Assembly: GCA_022414725.1 (NCBI GenBank)
Contig: CM039465.1
Span: 20,677,113 to 20,741,112, forward strand
From: Microglena sp. YARC
Lineage: Eukaryota; Chlorophyta; Chlorophyceae; Chlamydomonadales; Chlamydomonadaceae
DNA: 64,000 bases
Direction of reading: 5' to 3'
Part shown: positions 22,601-32,767 of the stretch, in pieces
How positions within the stretch are numbered: the first letter of the stretch is position 1
Layout of the letters: every line of letters begins with the position of its first letter
Made by a program: the position numbers and the translations under genes
The notes under the pieces: model-generated
Told to the model about the DNA's origin: nothing
Seen by the model: the letters and a program-made list of their open reading frames with translations, nothing else
Databases searched by the model: none

Positions 22601-23600
22601 GTAGCTGAGGTGGGGTGAATGGCGTGTGTGAGGATGTGAGTGTGTGAGTTGGCCTGGTCTGCTGAAAGATCCGAAGGGGAAGGTAGTGGCAGTGACCAAG
22701 TGTCCCTCCTTGTATATATATGTGTGTATATATGTATCTCGCGTGAGTTTCACAATCCTAAATCGATGCCTTACCCATGGCCATGTACCTCCAGGTGAAG
22801 GCTGCTGGCAAGTACCGACAAGAAGGAAAGTTGTACGTTGTGAATGATGGAGACATCATCCACTTCCAGGTAAGGAGGGCTTCCAATTGGGGAGGTCTGC
22901 AGTTAGACTAATTTGAGCAGAACAGTCAGTATTGGTGCTTATTTGAGCAGTCCAGTCTGTCGTGATGCTGATTTAACGGTATTTTCTGCTACATTTCATG
23001 CTGCTACGTTACATTACGTTTCATTTACGTTTCATTACAGACCGTACTGCTCAAATCATCAGTACGGTCTAGAATGATTCTGATTTGAGCAGTGTCTTGG
23101 GGATCTATTGGGGTTGGGATGTGGGGGGGATATTCATTTAGCTTAACTATTCAGGCTAGTGCGAGGTTTTATGATGAGTCCACACAACCTTCCACCTATG
23201 CACACGCACACTCCGTGGACTTGCAAAGCATGACCCTGGGGTTTCGGATTGATTGTAAAAATGCCGGGCCATGTATGTTAGTGTGTTTGTTACAGTCCAG
23301 GGGTTGGCCAAATGCCGGTTTATGTATGTTAGTGTGTTTGTTACAGTCCAGGGGTAGGCCAAATAGGTTCAAGGGACTTGCCCAACCGTCTAGGAAGGGC
23401 TTAAAAAGAAAAGGCTCTGATCAACTGAACCTAATGCTATGCCAGGCAAAACAAGCTGCACATAGGGGCATACGTCCCCCACACAGGCTCACACATGCGC
23501 ACTCACACAGACACAAACAGACACACACGCATACCCACTCATGAGCCCGTTTGCTTGCTGCTTGCAGTTCAATGTCACAGCCCCGGCCAAGAAGAAGTAG
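13675..23600 (+). CDS. OLA1: Obg-like ATPase 1 (YchF/OLA1), complete, 12 exons
   Basis: Exons: 13675-13752, 13851-13913, 14042-14058, 15824-16040, 16679-16756, 17929-18048, 18471-18545, 19599-19715, 21079-21237, 22348-22530, 22795-22869 and 23568-23600. These give 404 codons (family about 394-396) in one frame with GT-AG introns. Residues 1-26 are the basic N-terminus (MAPKKKGD). G1/Walker [10 protein letters not shown] is at 31-39, the switch I region TIDPNEGR at 58-65, G3 DIAGLVKGA at 94-102, and LGNAFLSH with the conserved His at 115. The coiled-coil arm is about 130-215. [11 protein letters not shown] is the nucleotide-base motif (233-236), and the TGS domain is about 309-396 (DLIYYFTAG ... 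DGDIIHFQF). The protein is a cytosolic ATPase of the TRAFAC class linked to ribosomes, translation and stress control. ATG 13675 is the first in frame, in a good context (caacATGGC). Exon 3 is only 17 nt; all introns are phase 0 except intron 3 (phase 2). The usual Asn-x-x-Glu of OLA1 is Asn-Met-Ser-Ser here. Introns total about 8.7 kb and are full of junction copies and transposons. Confidence 0.96.
15748..15823 (+). repeat. Duplicated 3' splice site of OLA1 exon 4
   Basis: The segment 15748-15780 (gcactgtaccttccctccag then cttcca) and the real acceptor 15798-15830 (tactgtaccttccctccag then cttccc) are a 50-bp tandem duplication. Only the second leads into the coding exon. Confidence 0.85.
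16092..16160 (+). pseudogene. Intronic copy of OLA1 exon 4 3' half
   Basis: About 70 bp match the exon region encoding [17 protein letters not shown] (gttaagggagctg...gctggtctgg...aaatgctttcct). It sits about 50 bp after the exon 4 donor. It has small deletions and cannot be read in the OLA1 frame throughout. Confidence 0.8.
16188..16460. repeat. Tandem ggtggggtggg / acacaacacaac units
   Basis: Three units of roughly 90 bp alternate tctcaatgaggggtgggtgg with aacacaacacaac and ctcgactcgtcacat inside OLA1 intron 4. Confidence 0.8.
17223..17500. repeat. Tandem caaccgatcaaccaaccc units in OLA1 intron 5
   Basis: About five units of around 45-60 bp share ccctctgtttggcagattg and aaccgatcaaccaac. 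Two short copies of the exon 5 end (gatcatccag|gt at 17101-17113 and 17191-17203) come just before. Two copies of the exon 6 start (cagaa.gaattgtgcc at 17610-17630 and 17808-17830) follow, ahead of the true exon 6. Confidence 0.8.
18049..18145 (+). repeat. 21-bp array starting at the OLA1 exon 6 donor
   Basis: The intron opens gtgtgtactgtagccgga and continues with four more units of the form ggtgtgtnttgtagcngaa. Every unit repeats the donor-like aaggtgtgt, so the array has multiplied the 5' splice site. Confidence 0.85.
18663..18830 (+). pseudogene. Two intronic copies of the OLA1 exon 7 end plus donor
   Basis: 18668-18724 matches attcgcgat...gagtggaccgca and ends gatcatcaag|gtgaggtcct. 18790-18830 keeps only aagatggagttcatcaag|gtgaggtcctgg. 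Both lie downstream of exon 7 (18471-18545) and retain an intact donor. Confidence 0.85.
19456..19500 (+). pseudogene. Intronic copy of the OLA1 exon 8 start
   Basis: It carries cttgtccaacag|gatagcatgggcctgctgat and then caccacc, 133 bp before the identical true acceptor (19587-19625). It reads into a stop (tag) where exon 8 has aag. A matching copy of the exon 8 end (gcaggtgagagggtggtggt) lies downstream at 19851-19902. Confidence 0.85.
19978..20512. repeat. 28-bp minisatellite in OLA1 intron 8 (about 17 copies)
   Basis: The unit contains ccgctactagctactatctg plus ttggggat. A few units carry the variant ctactattgctgcatacatg, which gives a higher-order pattern of several units. No coding role. 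Confidence 0.9.
20623..20998 (+). pseudogene. Two intronic copies of the OLA1 exon 9 start
   Basis: 20623-20750 and 20902-20998 match the exon 9 acceptor side (agcatggaggtggcaccatg, ttcagtgtggagtgggagga) upstream of the true exon at 21079. Both drift into cagaaacaaat and carry stops in place of the exon's later codons. Confidence 0.85.
22209..22264 (+). pseudogene. Intronic copy of the OLA1 exon 10 start
   Basis: The segment aaaccctgctctaccgcatc followed by tccaccatctgatctact matches the true junction at 22325-22375. The AG of the acceptor is destroyed (ccaccatctg against ccaggatctg). A donor-side copy of the same exon (actactgccccctc...gctgaggt) is at 22572-22617. Confidence 0.85.
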
Positions 23601-26442
23601 ATTCTCCCTATAGGAGACGTCTTGGGTCTTCACTGACCGGTGCACGACAGAGTGCTCCTTACAGTCCTCAAATTGAGCGACTCGGTGCGACCCCAGAGCT
23701 ACGCGCTGCCCCCCGAACAGAAGTGCAGAGCCCTGGCGGTTCGTGGGGGCATTTCGAACTAGTTTAGCTGGACCCATGCGTCGCCATGCAGCGACAGGAT
23801 GGTGACACGTCGCACTAACTAAAAACAGTTCCTTACGGTTCCCTGAAACTGAATGGATTCCCATTTAGCTGAGTGAGGCATGGTCTTTTAAAATGACAAA
23901 ATCTTTGAGTCCTGCGCTAGTGCACGGAGACCTGCCCTTTGTGGTGCTAATGTGGTACTGTGATTATTTGATTTGTATGGTATAGGTCTTGTCCTCGTGG
24001 CCGAAGCACAGATTGTGGATTCCTCTGAGACAGAGGCGATAATCCTTTTTGTAAAAAACAAAAATCCATCTCATTGAAACGAAGAAGAAGAAGAAGAAGA
24101 AGAAGAAATCCCGAGATAGAATCGGCCTTTGAAGTGTGAAATGTAGGTAGACTATCCCAGTACTGGGGTAGGAAATCTTCCTATTTCTAGATTCGGGACA
24201 TAGGCTCCAGAACCAACATTGATATGGGGGAGGGGGGGTTAATTGTTGTTGTTGTTTGGGGGGCGGGGGGGGGGGGGGGGGGGGGGGGGGGGCTGACGCA
24301 GTTCTCCATCCTAACAATGTAATGGCGGGGCTGCACTCCTTCGTTGTTTTGCTATCTTTTTACTCATGCCTCAAAATGACATTCTGAGGCCACTGTCGAG
24401 ATTGTGTTGACAAGGGCAACTCCTTAGCACCATTTCAGACCCGTTTGGTGGTGGTGAAAGGGTGGGTAATTTGGGTGGGTATGGGTGGTCCGGTTAACTG
24501 GTATGGGTGGGTGGGTGAATGGGTGAGTATTTAACTATACCACAATCCCTGTTTGGGAATTCTGAGGATGGCATTGTGTGCGTCATAGTGTGAATACCCA
24601 GAATCCATGTATAACGTTGAAGTCGTTCCTCTAATGTCTATTAAAGGGGGGGGGGGGGGGGGGGGGGGGAGGACAGGCCTCCTAAGGTTTTTAGGGTTGT
24701 GACAGGTCCATTTTTTAAAAGAAAACAAAAACGGAAAAAGTGATTTGTTACCATGATCATTTTCCTGGTAATGATTTTGTTTACTGCCAAAGACGGCGAG
24801 CAGCCAAATAGCTGGCTGGAGCTATGTAACCAAGTTAAAGTTAAAGTATGCAGTAAGCATGCGGCTCTGATCATTTGTTTTTTGCGTACGCAAAGCATGC
24901 GGTAAGTCGATAACTATCCGAGTGCTTGCTGAGGCGCTATGATAAGAGAGTCTAAGGGGTGCATTTTGTTTTTTACAAGAAGGATTCTCACCTCTAAGGG
25001 TGGGTCTCCCTACACTAGCCCTAGACTCGAAGGATTATATGTGATGTAGCGGAGCCTTTCTTCCTTTCGGAACGAGGGAGTAAGCGCCCATAGGCCGGCC
25101 CCTTAGACTCTCTTACCAGTACGCTATGTAAAAGTTCAAGTTAGACTCTCTGATCAGATTCCAATGGAACCAAGTTCAAGTTAGACTTTCTTGTCAGTAC
25201 GCTTACTAGCTCCGGCTTCCGCTGTGGTGTCCTTAACATCACGTCCTGTGAGTAACTGTATTACACGGATGTAACAATTTCAATTTCAATGTCAGTACGC
25301 TTCCTTAAGCTTTTCATGGCTTTTCATGCCACCAGGTTTGTTCAGGAGGAGCCCTAGCTCTGCCCATAGACCCTCCCCACGTTGCGCCTCAGGACGCAAC
25401 GGACCCTTTGACGTTGCGTAACCAAATTCAAGTTCAAGTTTTGATGTTGCGTCTACGACGCAGCGTCTTGAACAACCCTACAGCCCACCATTGGATTTTG
25501 GGTATCTTTCATCTGTTAGTGTCGTATCAGTTGTGAACTTCACCTCGGTTACAAGGCCCCAGCCAGCAATTCGGCTGCTAATTATCTTCGGCAGTACGGG
25601 AGTATAAAAAAAAGATAGGCCACACCGGGGGGCCCTTGGGAAGTTGCTCGTGTACCGCACGTTGAAATCGGGGCCGGAAGAGGTCGTAAGCCCCGGAACC
25701 AACGAAAAAAGTCGAAACATGTGTCGGGGTGGGGTAGATATCGATAGGGGGGGGGGGGCGACGGCTTTCAGAAATTTCCTCTGGTGAAGACTGTTAGAGG
25801 CCAAAACTTCCTCAGTACTCGGTCTCTGATAAAATTAAGCAGACCTATGACACAAGCTCGACGAGATCTTTCCGATTCCACCCTTATTTCCGACTCCGAG
25901 TAAATATGGAGGCGTGATCCTCGAGATCCAAGTCGAAGCACCTGCCAGGCTGGCAGATCCTAGTACAGAAGTCGAGGCGGTTTCGGAAATATCTTCGTAA
26001 CTTCCTCACCAGACGGAATCTGACAAAGTTAAGCATAATCACGAAACTGCTTCGATGAGAGCATTCCGAACCCGCGCCTGTTTTCGAGACTGAGTCAATG
26101 TGTCGTGGTAGTGCTCGAGTAGTGACCTCCACAGGTTCCAAGTACACCAAGTGTGAAAGTTGAGTCAAAACAGAAACTCAATATTTCATCCCCAAACTTC
26201 TTGGGTATAAGGAGAGTACTTAGGCATGCAACTTCGGCTTAACACAACCTTCAAATTCTCAAACACCAACACTAGCTAGCCCAGCTCAGAATCAGGACTG
26301 AGAAAGGGTGTTCGCTTGACCGTGTTGTGAAACTTTGATCTAATCCAAATGTGAGACCACAAATGGATCGAGCTCGTCGAAAGGATCACTATAGACGCTA
26401 CTTTGAACCCCTAATTATAATTCCTGAAGGAGACATGGGCCT

Positions 26443-26476
<34 letters not shown>

Positions 26477-27178
26477 AAGGCAGATTTAAAAAACTTCCGA
26501 CGTAGGTATATGAAAAAAACTTCCTAAGGGCCCCCTGGGCCACACCACGCCTAAAAAAACTGGGGAGGGCTGACCCCCCCCACCCCCCCCCCCCACCCCC
26601 CTTAAATAGAAATTACCCCCTTTTTGAAAAACTTAGATATGGATTCTGGGGGTGTACAGTCTTCGGCAGTAACATAATTATATAAACGACCCAGTGCATG
26701 ACCTGGACAAGTCTTTAAACTGTCTAATCCACTTAGTATCCTCCCTGCTTTCCGTGGGACTCGCACGGGGGGACTTGGAATTGGAAGACGATGATCAGCC
26801 CATAGCTGGCTGAATAACCATGTAACAATAAAAAAAGCAAAAACAATCCAGTGCAGCCCACCCCAGAAGGTGGGTATCCCTACACAAACCAGCGACACCG
26901 AGGATTCAGTTTGAATGGCATTTGCCCAAGGCTAATGTTTGGATGATGTCGTCTATCGTGCCCATGGCAACTGCCAATGTTCAAGGATGGTGGCATTTAG
27001 TCGGAGCTGCTTATGGAATCAGAATTCTCGCCTTTAAGAGAGTTTCACTTTTGGAACTAACAGAATTGCGCAAGCTCTTGCGTTGCCTACTCAGTCAAGC
27101 GTATTTTGATGCTAGATAATGCAGCCAGACAAGCTCTGGAAATAGAAACATAAAGATCTAGCTAGGCATAAGTTGTAC
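23601..27178. other. Gene-free interval downstream of OLA1
   Basis: It contains long G runs (24262-24292, 26446-26475), an unclassified repeat with gtcctgtgagtaactgtatt (25180-25290; reversed copy at 39070-39180) and ttgcgt/acgcaa palindromic motifs at 25380-25470. Two diverged repeats of roughly 200 bp with aacttcctc...tctga.aaa.ttaagca are at 25800-26170. A short phrase, ctgccgaagacggcgagcag, recurs as ctgccaaagacggcgagcag at 24784 and also near 29265, 39466 and 48060. No exon supported. Confidence 0.55.
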
Positions 27179-27657
27179 GCAGCTACGAGCAGCAGCTTCT
27201 ACGCAGCTCCCTGCGCCAGCCACTAGGCTAAGCCCCAAGATTTCGACAGTTCTGGATAGTGTATTGTCAACTTCTTCACACACTAGGTTGCGTCAGCTTT
27301 GGCCGAATAGCCAGTCAGGGGCAGGGTTGTGCAGGACGCGCGTCCTTGCGTCCCAGGACGCAACATGGGAGGGTCCGTTGCGTCCCAGGCGCAGATCCAT
27401 GATGTTGGTTGCGTCTCACCCATCAGTTGATTGGCCCACCACCACTCCATTGCCATGGGCTAAGGCTTCTTTTGATAGTGAGAAGCACCCTAATGACCTG
27501 AATGCGTCCCAGAACGCATCCTACCAAATTGGATGCGTCCCAGGACGCAACAGACCGAATTAGGTTGCGTCCCAGGACGCAACCCCTAGGGTCTGTTTGG
27601 AGTACCCTGGTCAGGGGATCTGCTTAGAAGCTGCTGCTTATAGCTGAAAATCAAAAC
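27179..27657. mobile_element. M1 MITE interrupted by a younger hAT element
   Basis: The left half (27179-27321: gctacgagcagcagcttct, ctccctgcgccagcc) and right half (27610-27657: ctgcttagaagctgctgc) form one M1 copy that is split by the element at 27322-27609. This gives a relative age: M1 first, hAT later. Confidence 0.85.
27322..27609. mobile_element. Non-autonomous hAT element, 8-bp duplication gtcagggg
   Basis: The ends are cagggttgtg and gtaccctg. The duplication gtcagggg occurs at 27314-27321 and 27610-27617. The interior repeats ttgcgtcccaggacgcaac-type palindromes four to five times. Confidence 0.9.
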
Positions 27658-27879
27658 ACTGACTGAGGTTTAAACTGGTGACATACTGCAATAAAATCCT
27701 CTTTGAAGAACCTTTGACATACTGCAAAAGAACATTAACTAGTGTGTCGGGATAGCTATTTCGCCTGCATAAACCCGCTCGCTCTATGCACAAATGTGGT
27801 GTCAACAAAGTAGGATATGAGGTCCATTTAGCTTCTTTGGCTATCCCTAGATTGTAACATAAACATGCACGTTTCATTC

Positions 27880-28700
27880 GACCCGTGCAGAAGCAATAAC
27901 AGAGGCAAGGGCAGCTGACTTGGCAACCAATAGAGTAAGCGGGGGCGTAGCCCCCACTTAGGCCCCACTTACTGAAAAAATTGTGGCGTGCGCTAGGCTG
28001 ACAAAGCTGTAACATAAACATACACGTACCTAACAAGCTCCCCCGTGCAGAAGCAATCACGGAGACCAGGGCAGCCAACTTGGCAACCAATAGAGAACCT
28101 TGGGTTGGGTTGGACCCGGGCCCAAGGTCAACTTGCCAGCTTGGTGTGCTGCCACTGGCCACATTGACTTAGCCCAGAAGCAAGAGCCCATGTTCTCATC
28201 GACCCCCCGTATAGCAGCAATTACGGAGGCGGGTAAGGATAGGCGACAACCAATAGAGAACCTTGGGCTGGGTTGGGTTGGACCTGGGGTTGGAGGTTGG
28301 GTTGGACCTTGGGTTGGGTTGGGCTGGGTTGGAGGTCAACTTGCTAACTTGGTCCGCTGCCATGGGCCACACTGACTCTGCCCCAAAGAAAGAGCCCATG
28401 TTCCTATCAACCCCCATTGTAGAAGCGATTGCTGCGGCGTTGGTGGGCAAAGGTAGGCGACTTGATAACCAAGAAGAAACCTTGGGTTGGGTTGGGTTGG
28501 GTTGGACCTGCGCCCAAAGTCACCTTGGGTTGGACCTGGCCCAAGGTCAACTTGCCAACTCGGTCTGCAGGCATGGTTCACACTGACTTAGCCAAGGGAA
28601 ACTGGTATGTAGAAGCAGTTGCGGCGGCAGATTGTGGAGTACTGGCGACCAATGGAGAAGCTGGACACTGGTGTGTCACAGTCACCCACCTGGATGCTGC
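27880..28700 (-). pseudogene. Decayed tandem copies of the last glycoprotein exon
   Basis: Downstream of the terminal exon (28747-28916, - strand) lie several units of roughly 110-180 bp. They repeat the exon's middle (ctccattggttgccag...attgcttctnc on the - strand), separated by gggttgggttggacct runs. The closest copy (about 28600-28705) retains gtgacacaccagtgtccagc but is frame-broken. Confidence 0.7.
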
Positions 28701-28746
28701 CATGGGCCACACTGACTTAGCCCAAAAGCAAGAGCCCATTTGCCTA

Positions 28747-31700
28747 TCACCTCCCCGTCCAGACGCAATTGCGGCGGCAGATTGTGGAGTATTGGCAACC
28801 AATGGAAAAACTGGACACTGGTGTGTCACAGTCGTCCACCTGAAGGATGCTGCCACACATGACCGCCTCATCCCCATTCAGCAGCCCACTGATCACAGGA
28901 AGCAGGAAATTACCGCCTGCACAGCATGGACAAAATAAATAAAACAATTAATAAAGCAATGAATTAAATAAATCATTGCCTGCACTGCTTGGACACATAA
29001 TTATATCAATAAGGTAATGGATTGAAAACATTATTGCCTGCACAGCATGGGCAAAATACAACGAATTGAGAACATTATTGCCTGCACAGCATGGGCAAAA
29101 TACAACGAATTGAGAACATTATTGCCTGCACAGCTTGGGCAAAATACAACGAATTAAATAAAGTATTGCCTGCACAGCAAGGACTTTTCTTGGCTCAACT
29201 ATTGCCTGTCTAAGACAATGAAATGTAAAAGGATGCTCTGTTTCAGGTAAATATGTATTTACTGCGGAAGATGGCTTGCAGCTGGCTGGCTGCGTTCCGC
29301 CCAGTTTTTTCAACCCCCCTGTGGGCACAGCACGCAGTTTTTGCGCTTTTTGTGCTAGAAAGCGCTGACCAATTTGACGTTTGTGCGCTTTTTGCGCTAG
29401 AAAGCACTGACCAATTGGAAAAAAGTAGTACCCTGATCTGGACTACCCCTGGACAGTATCAAACATAGAAAGATAAGAAGATTCAGAATTGTATTGCTTC
29501 AGGTTGTATTATGCGATATCAGATTATATTGCTTCAGATTGTATTATACGATATCAGATTGTATTGCCTCAGGTTGTATTATATTATATCAGATTGTATT
29601 GCTTCAGGGTGTATTATGCGATATCAGATTGTATTGCTTCAGGTTGTATTATGCGATATCAGATTGGCAGCTGGAGTTACCACCACCATCCACCACAACC
29701 ACCTACCTACACCCTTATAGTAGTCCTTCCAAAGGTTTACAAATGTATTGTCTACAGTAGTGAGGTCAGCGCAAACCTCCACCTTCTCCATCAGTTTGCC
29801 GGAGAGCTCAACGAGCGTGGCATTGGTGGAGCACTCGAACTTGGTGGTGGAGGTTGTCAGAGCAGTCTGACCATTGAGGAGCTCTGCCACGTCATCGCAA
29901 GTACTGCTGGCCATGGGAAGGGTACTCTGACCATCAACTGTGATCAGCATTGGAGACAGAGGAGTGAGATCAGAGTCATCATGGATGTAATTAACATTGC
30001 GGACATAGATCTGGTGTCAATCTGTGATCTACATTGGGGACAGAGGACTTATTTTAAAGCGATCATGGCCCCAATTAAAAGTGGGGACAGAGATCTGGCC
30101 ATCAACTGTGATCAACATTGGAGACGGAGGAGTGAGATCAAAGTGACCATGTATGTAATCAACATTGCGGACAGAGATCTGGTGTCAACAATTGGGACAG
30201 AGGAGTCAATCTGTGATCAACAATGGGGGCAGAGGTGTTTTATGAAAGCAATCATGGCCACAATCAAAATTGGAGACAGAGGTCTGGCGTCCAACTTTAA
30301 AATAAAATGTTCATGAATAAAAAGGAAAAATGAACAATGGGGACCTTGGTAGGATTCATGTTTCATGTGCCCACATCTGTGTTTCATGGCCCAGATCTAT
30401 GTTTCATGGCCCAGATCTATATTTCATGGCATATATCTATGTTTCATGGCCCAGATCTATGTTCCATGACCCAGATCTATGTTTCATGGCCCAGATCTAT
30501 GTTTCATGAGCGCAAATGTATGATTCATGAGCCCACATCTTTGTTTCATGAGCCCAAATCTAAGTTTCATGAGCGCAAATCTATGTTTCATGGCCCAGAT
30601 CTATGTTTCATGAGCCCACATCTATGTATCATGAACTTACTGTAGTAGGCAATGCAGCGACGGCATGGAGGGGGAGGAGGACTGCGTGGAATCCAGAAGC
30701 AATTGCGGCGGCAGATTGTGGAGTACTGGCAACCAATGGAGAAGCTGGACACTGGTGTGTCACAGTCGTCCACCTGAAGGATGCTGCCACACACGTCAGC
30801 TTCATCCGCATTCATCTGCCGAAAGATCAAAGCAAGCAGGAAATTACCGCCTGCACAGTATGGACAAATAAATAAAACAATTAATAAAGCAATGAATTAG
30901 ATCAATCATTGCATGCATCGCATGACCACATAATTATATCGATAAGGCAATGAATTGAAAACATTATTGCCTGCACGGCATGGGAAAATACAACGAATTA
31001 AATGAAGTATTGCCTGCACAGCTTGGGCAAAATAAAATGAATTATATAAGGTATTGCCTGCATAGCAGGGGCAAAATACAACGAATTAAATAAAGTATCG
31101 CATGCACAGCAAGGACTTGTCTTGGCTCAACTATTGCCTGTCTAGGACAATGAAATGTAAAAGGATGCTTTGTTTCAGGTAAATACATTTTTACCACGGA
31201 AGATGGCTTGCAGCAAAATTGCTGGCTGGAGCTATGTAACCTACCTAAAGTAAGTTCAAGCTTGTTTCAGGTAAGGATAGGGTTCACAAAATCAACACTG
31301 TTTCTTCTAAGCCCGTCGTGTGACGGCTGGGCAAGTACCTTCAGCCTATCTGGACCAGGGTACTACAAAGCGCGCGCCGCAGTGCGTTTACGCGCACGCA
31401 TTTTGAGCCCCACAGCGCGTTTCGCGCAGTTTTTTCACCTCCCTGTGGGCGAAGCACACAGTTTTTGCGCTATTTGGGCTAGAAAGCGCTGACCAATTTG
31501 ACGTTTGTGCGCTCTAAGCACTGACCAATTGGACAAAAATTAGTACTCTGATCTGGACTACCCCTGGACAGTATCAAACATACAAGGATAAGAAGATTCA
31601 GAATTGTATTGCTTCAGGTTGTATTATGCGATACCAGATTGTATTGCTTCAGGTTGTATTATACGATATCAGATTGTATTGCTTCAGGTTGTATTATACG

Positions 31701-32725
31701 ATATCAGATTGTATTGCTTCAGGTTGTATTATACGATATCAGATTGTATTGCTTCAGGTTGTATTATACGATATCAGATTGTATTGCTTCAGGTTGTATT
31801 ATACGATATCAGATTGTATTGCTTCAGGTTGTATTATAATGTATCAGATCGTATTGCTTCAGGATGTATTATATGATATCAGATTGTATTGCTTCAGGTT
31901 GTATTATACCAGATCAGATTGTATTGCGTCAGGCTGTATTATAGGATATCAGAATGTACTGCTTCAGGTTGTATTGCACGATATTAGATTGTACTGCTTC
32001 AGGCTGTATTATACTGTATCAGATTGAAGTGCTTCCGGTTGCATTATACAATCTTAGATTGTACTGCTTCAGGCTGTATTATACAATATCAGATTGACCT
32101 ACCTGCACCCTTATAGTCGTCCTCCCAAAGCTTAACAAATGTATTGTCTACAGTGGTGAGGTCAGCGCAAACCTCCACCTTCTCCATCAGTCTGCCGGAG
32201 AGCTCAACGAGCGTGGCATTGGTGGAGCACTCGAACTTGGTGGTGGAGGTTGTCAGAGCAGTCTGACCATTTAGGAGCTCCGCCACGTCATCGCAAGTAC
32301 TGCTGGCCATTGGGAAGGTACTCTGGCCATCAACTGTGATCAACATTGGAGACAGAGGAGTGAGATCCAAGCGACCACAGATGTAATTAACATTGCGGAC
32401 ATAGATCTGGTGTCAATCTGTGATCTACATTGGGGACAGAGGACTTATTTCAAAGAGATCATGGTCAGTGGATGAATGGACCTTGGGGACCTTGGTAGGA
32501 TCCATGTTTCATGATCCCATATCTATGTCTCATGAACTTACTGTAGTAGGCAATGCAGCGAGGGCATGCAGTGTGTGTGTGTGTGTTGGGGGGGGGGGGG
32601 GGAGTGGATGGATGAAGAGTGAAGACGAGGTGGACAAGAATAAAAAGTCTCATGAACTTACGGTGGTAGGTGATGCAGCGACGGCATGCAGGGGAGGCGG
32701 ACTGCGTGGTGGCTGGGTGGTGTGG

Positions 32726-32767
<42 letters not shown>

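Noticed and set aside
28429..28938. + strand frame with IAAADCGVLATNG repeats (also 30603-30875)
   Set aside because: It is the reverse strand of the Cys-module exons of the - strand glycoprotein gene, which have splice sites and matching phases.
29494..32027. Frames with YQIVLLQVVLYDI repeats
   Set aside because: Direct translation of the 35-bp minisatellite, equally open in all + frames.
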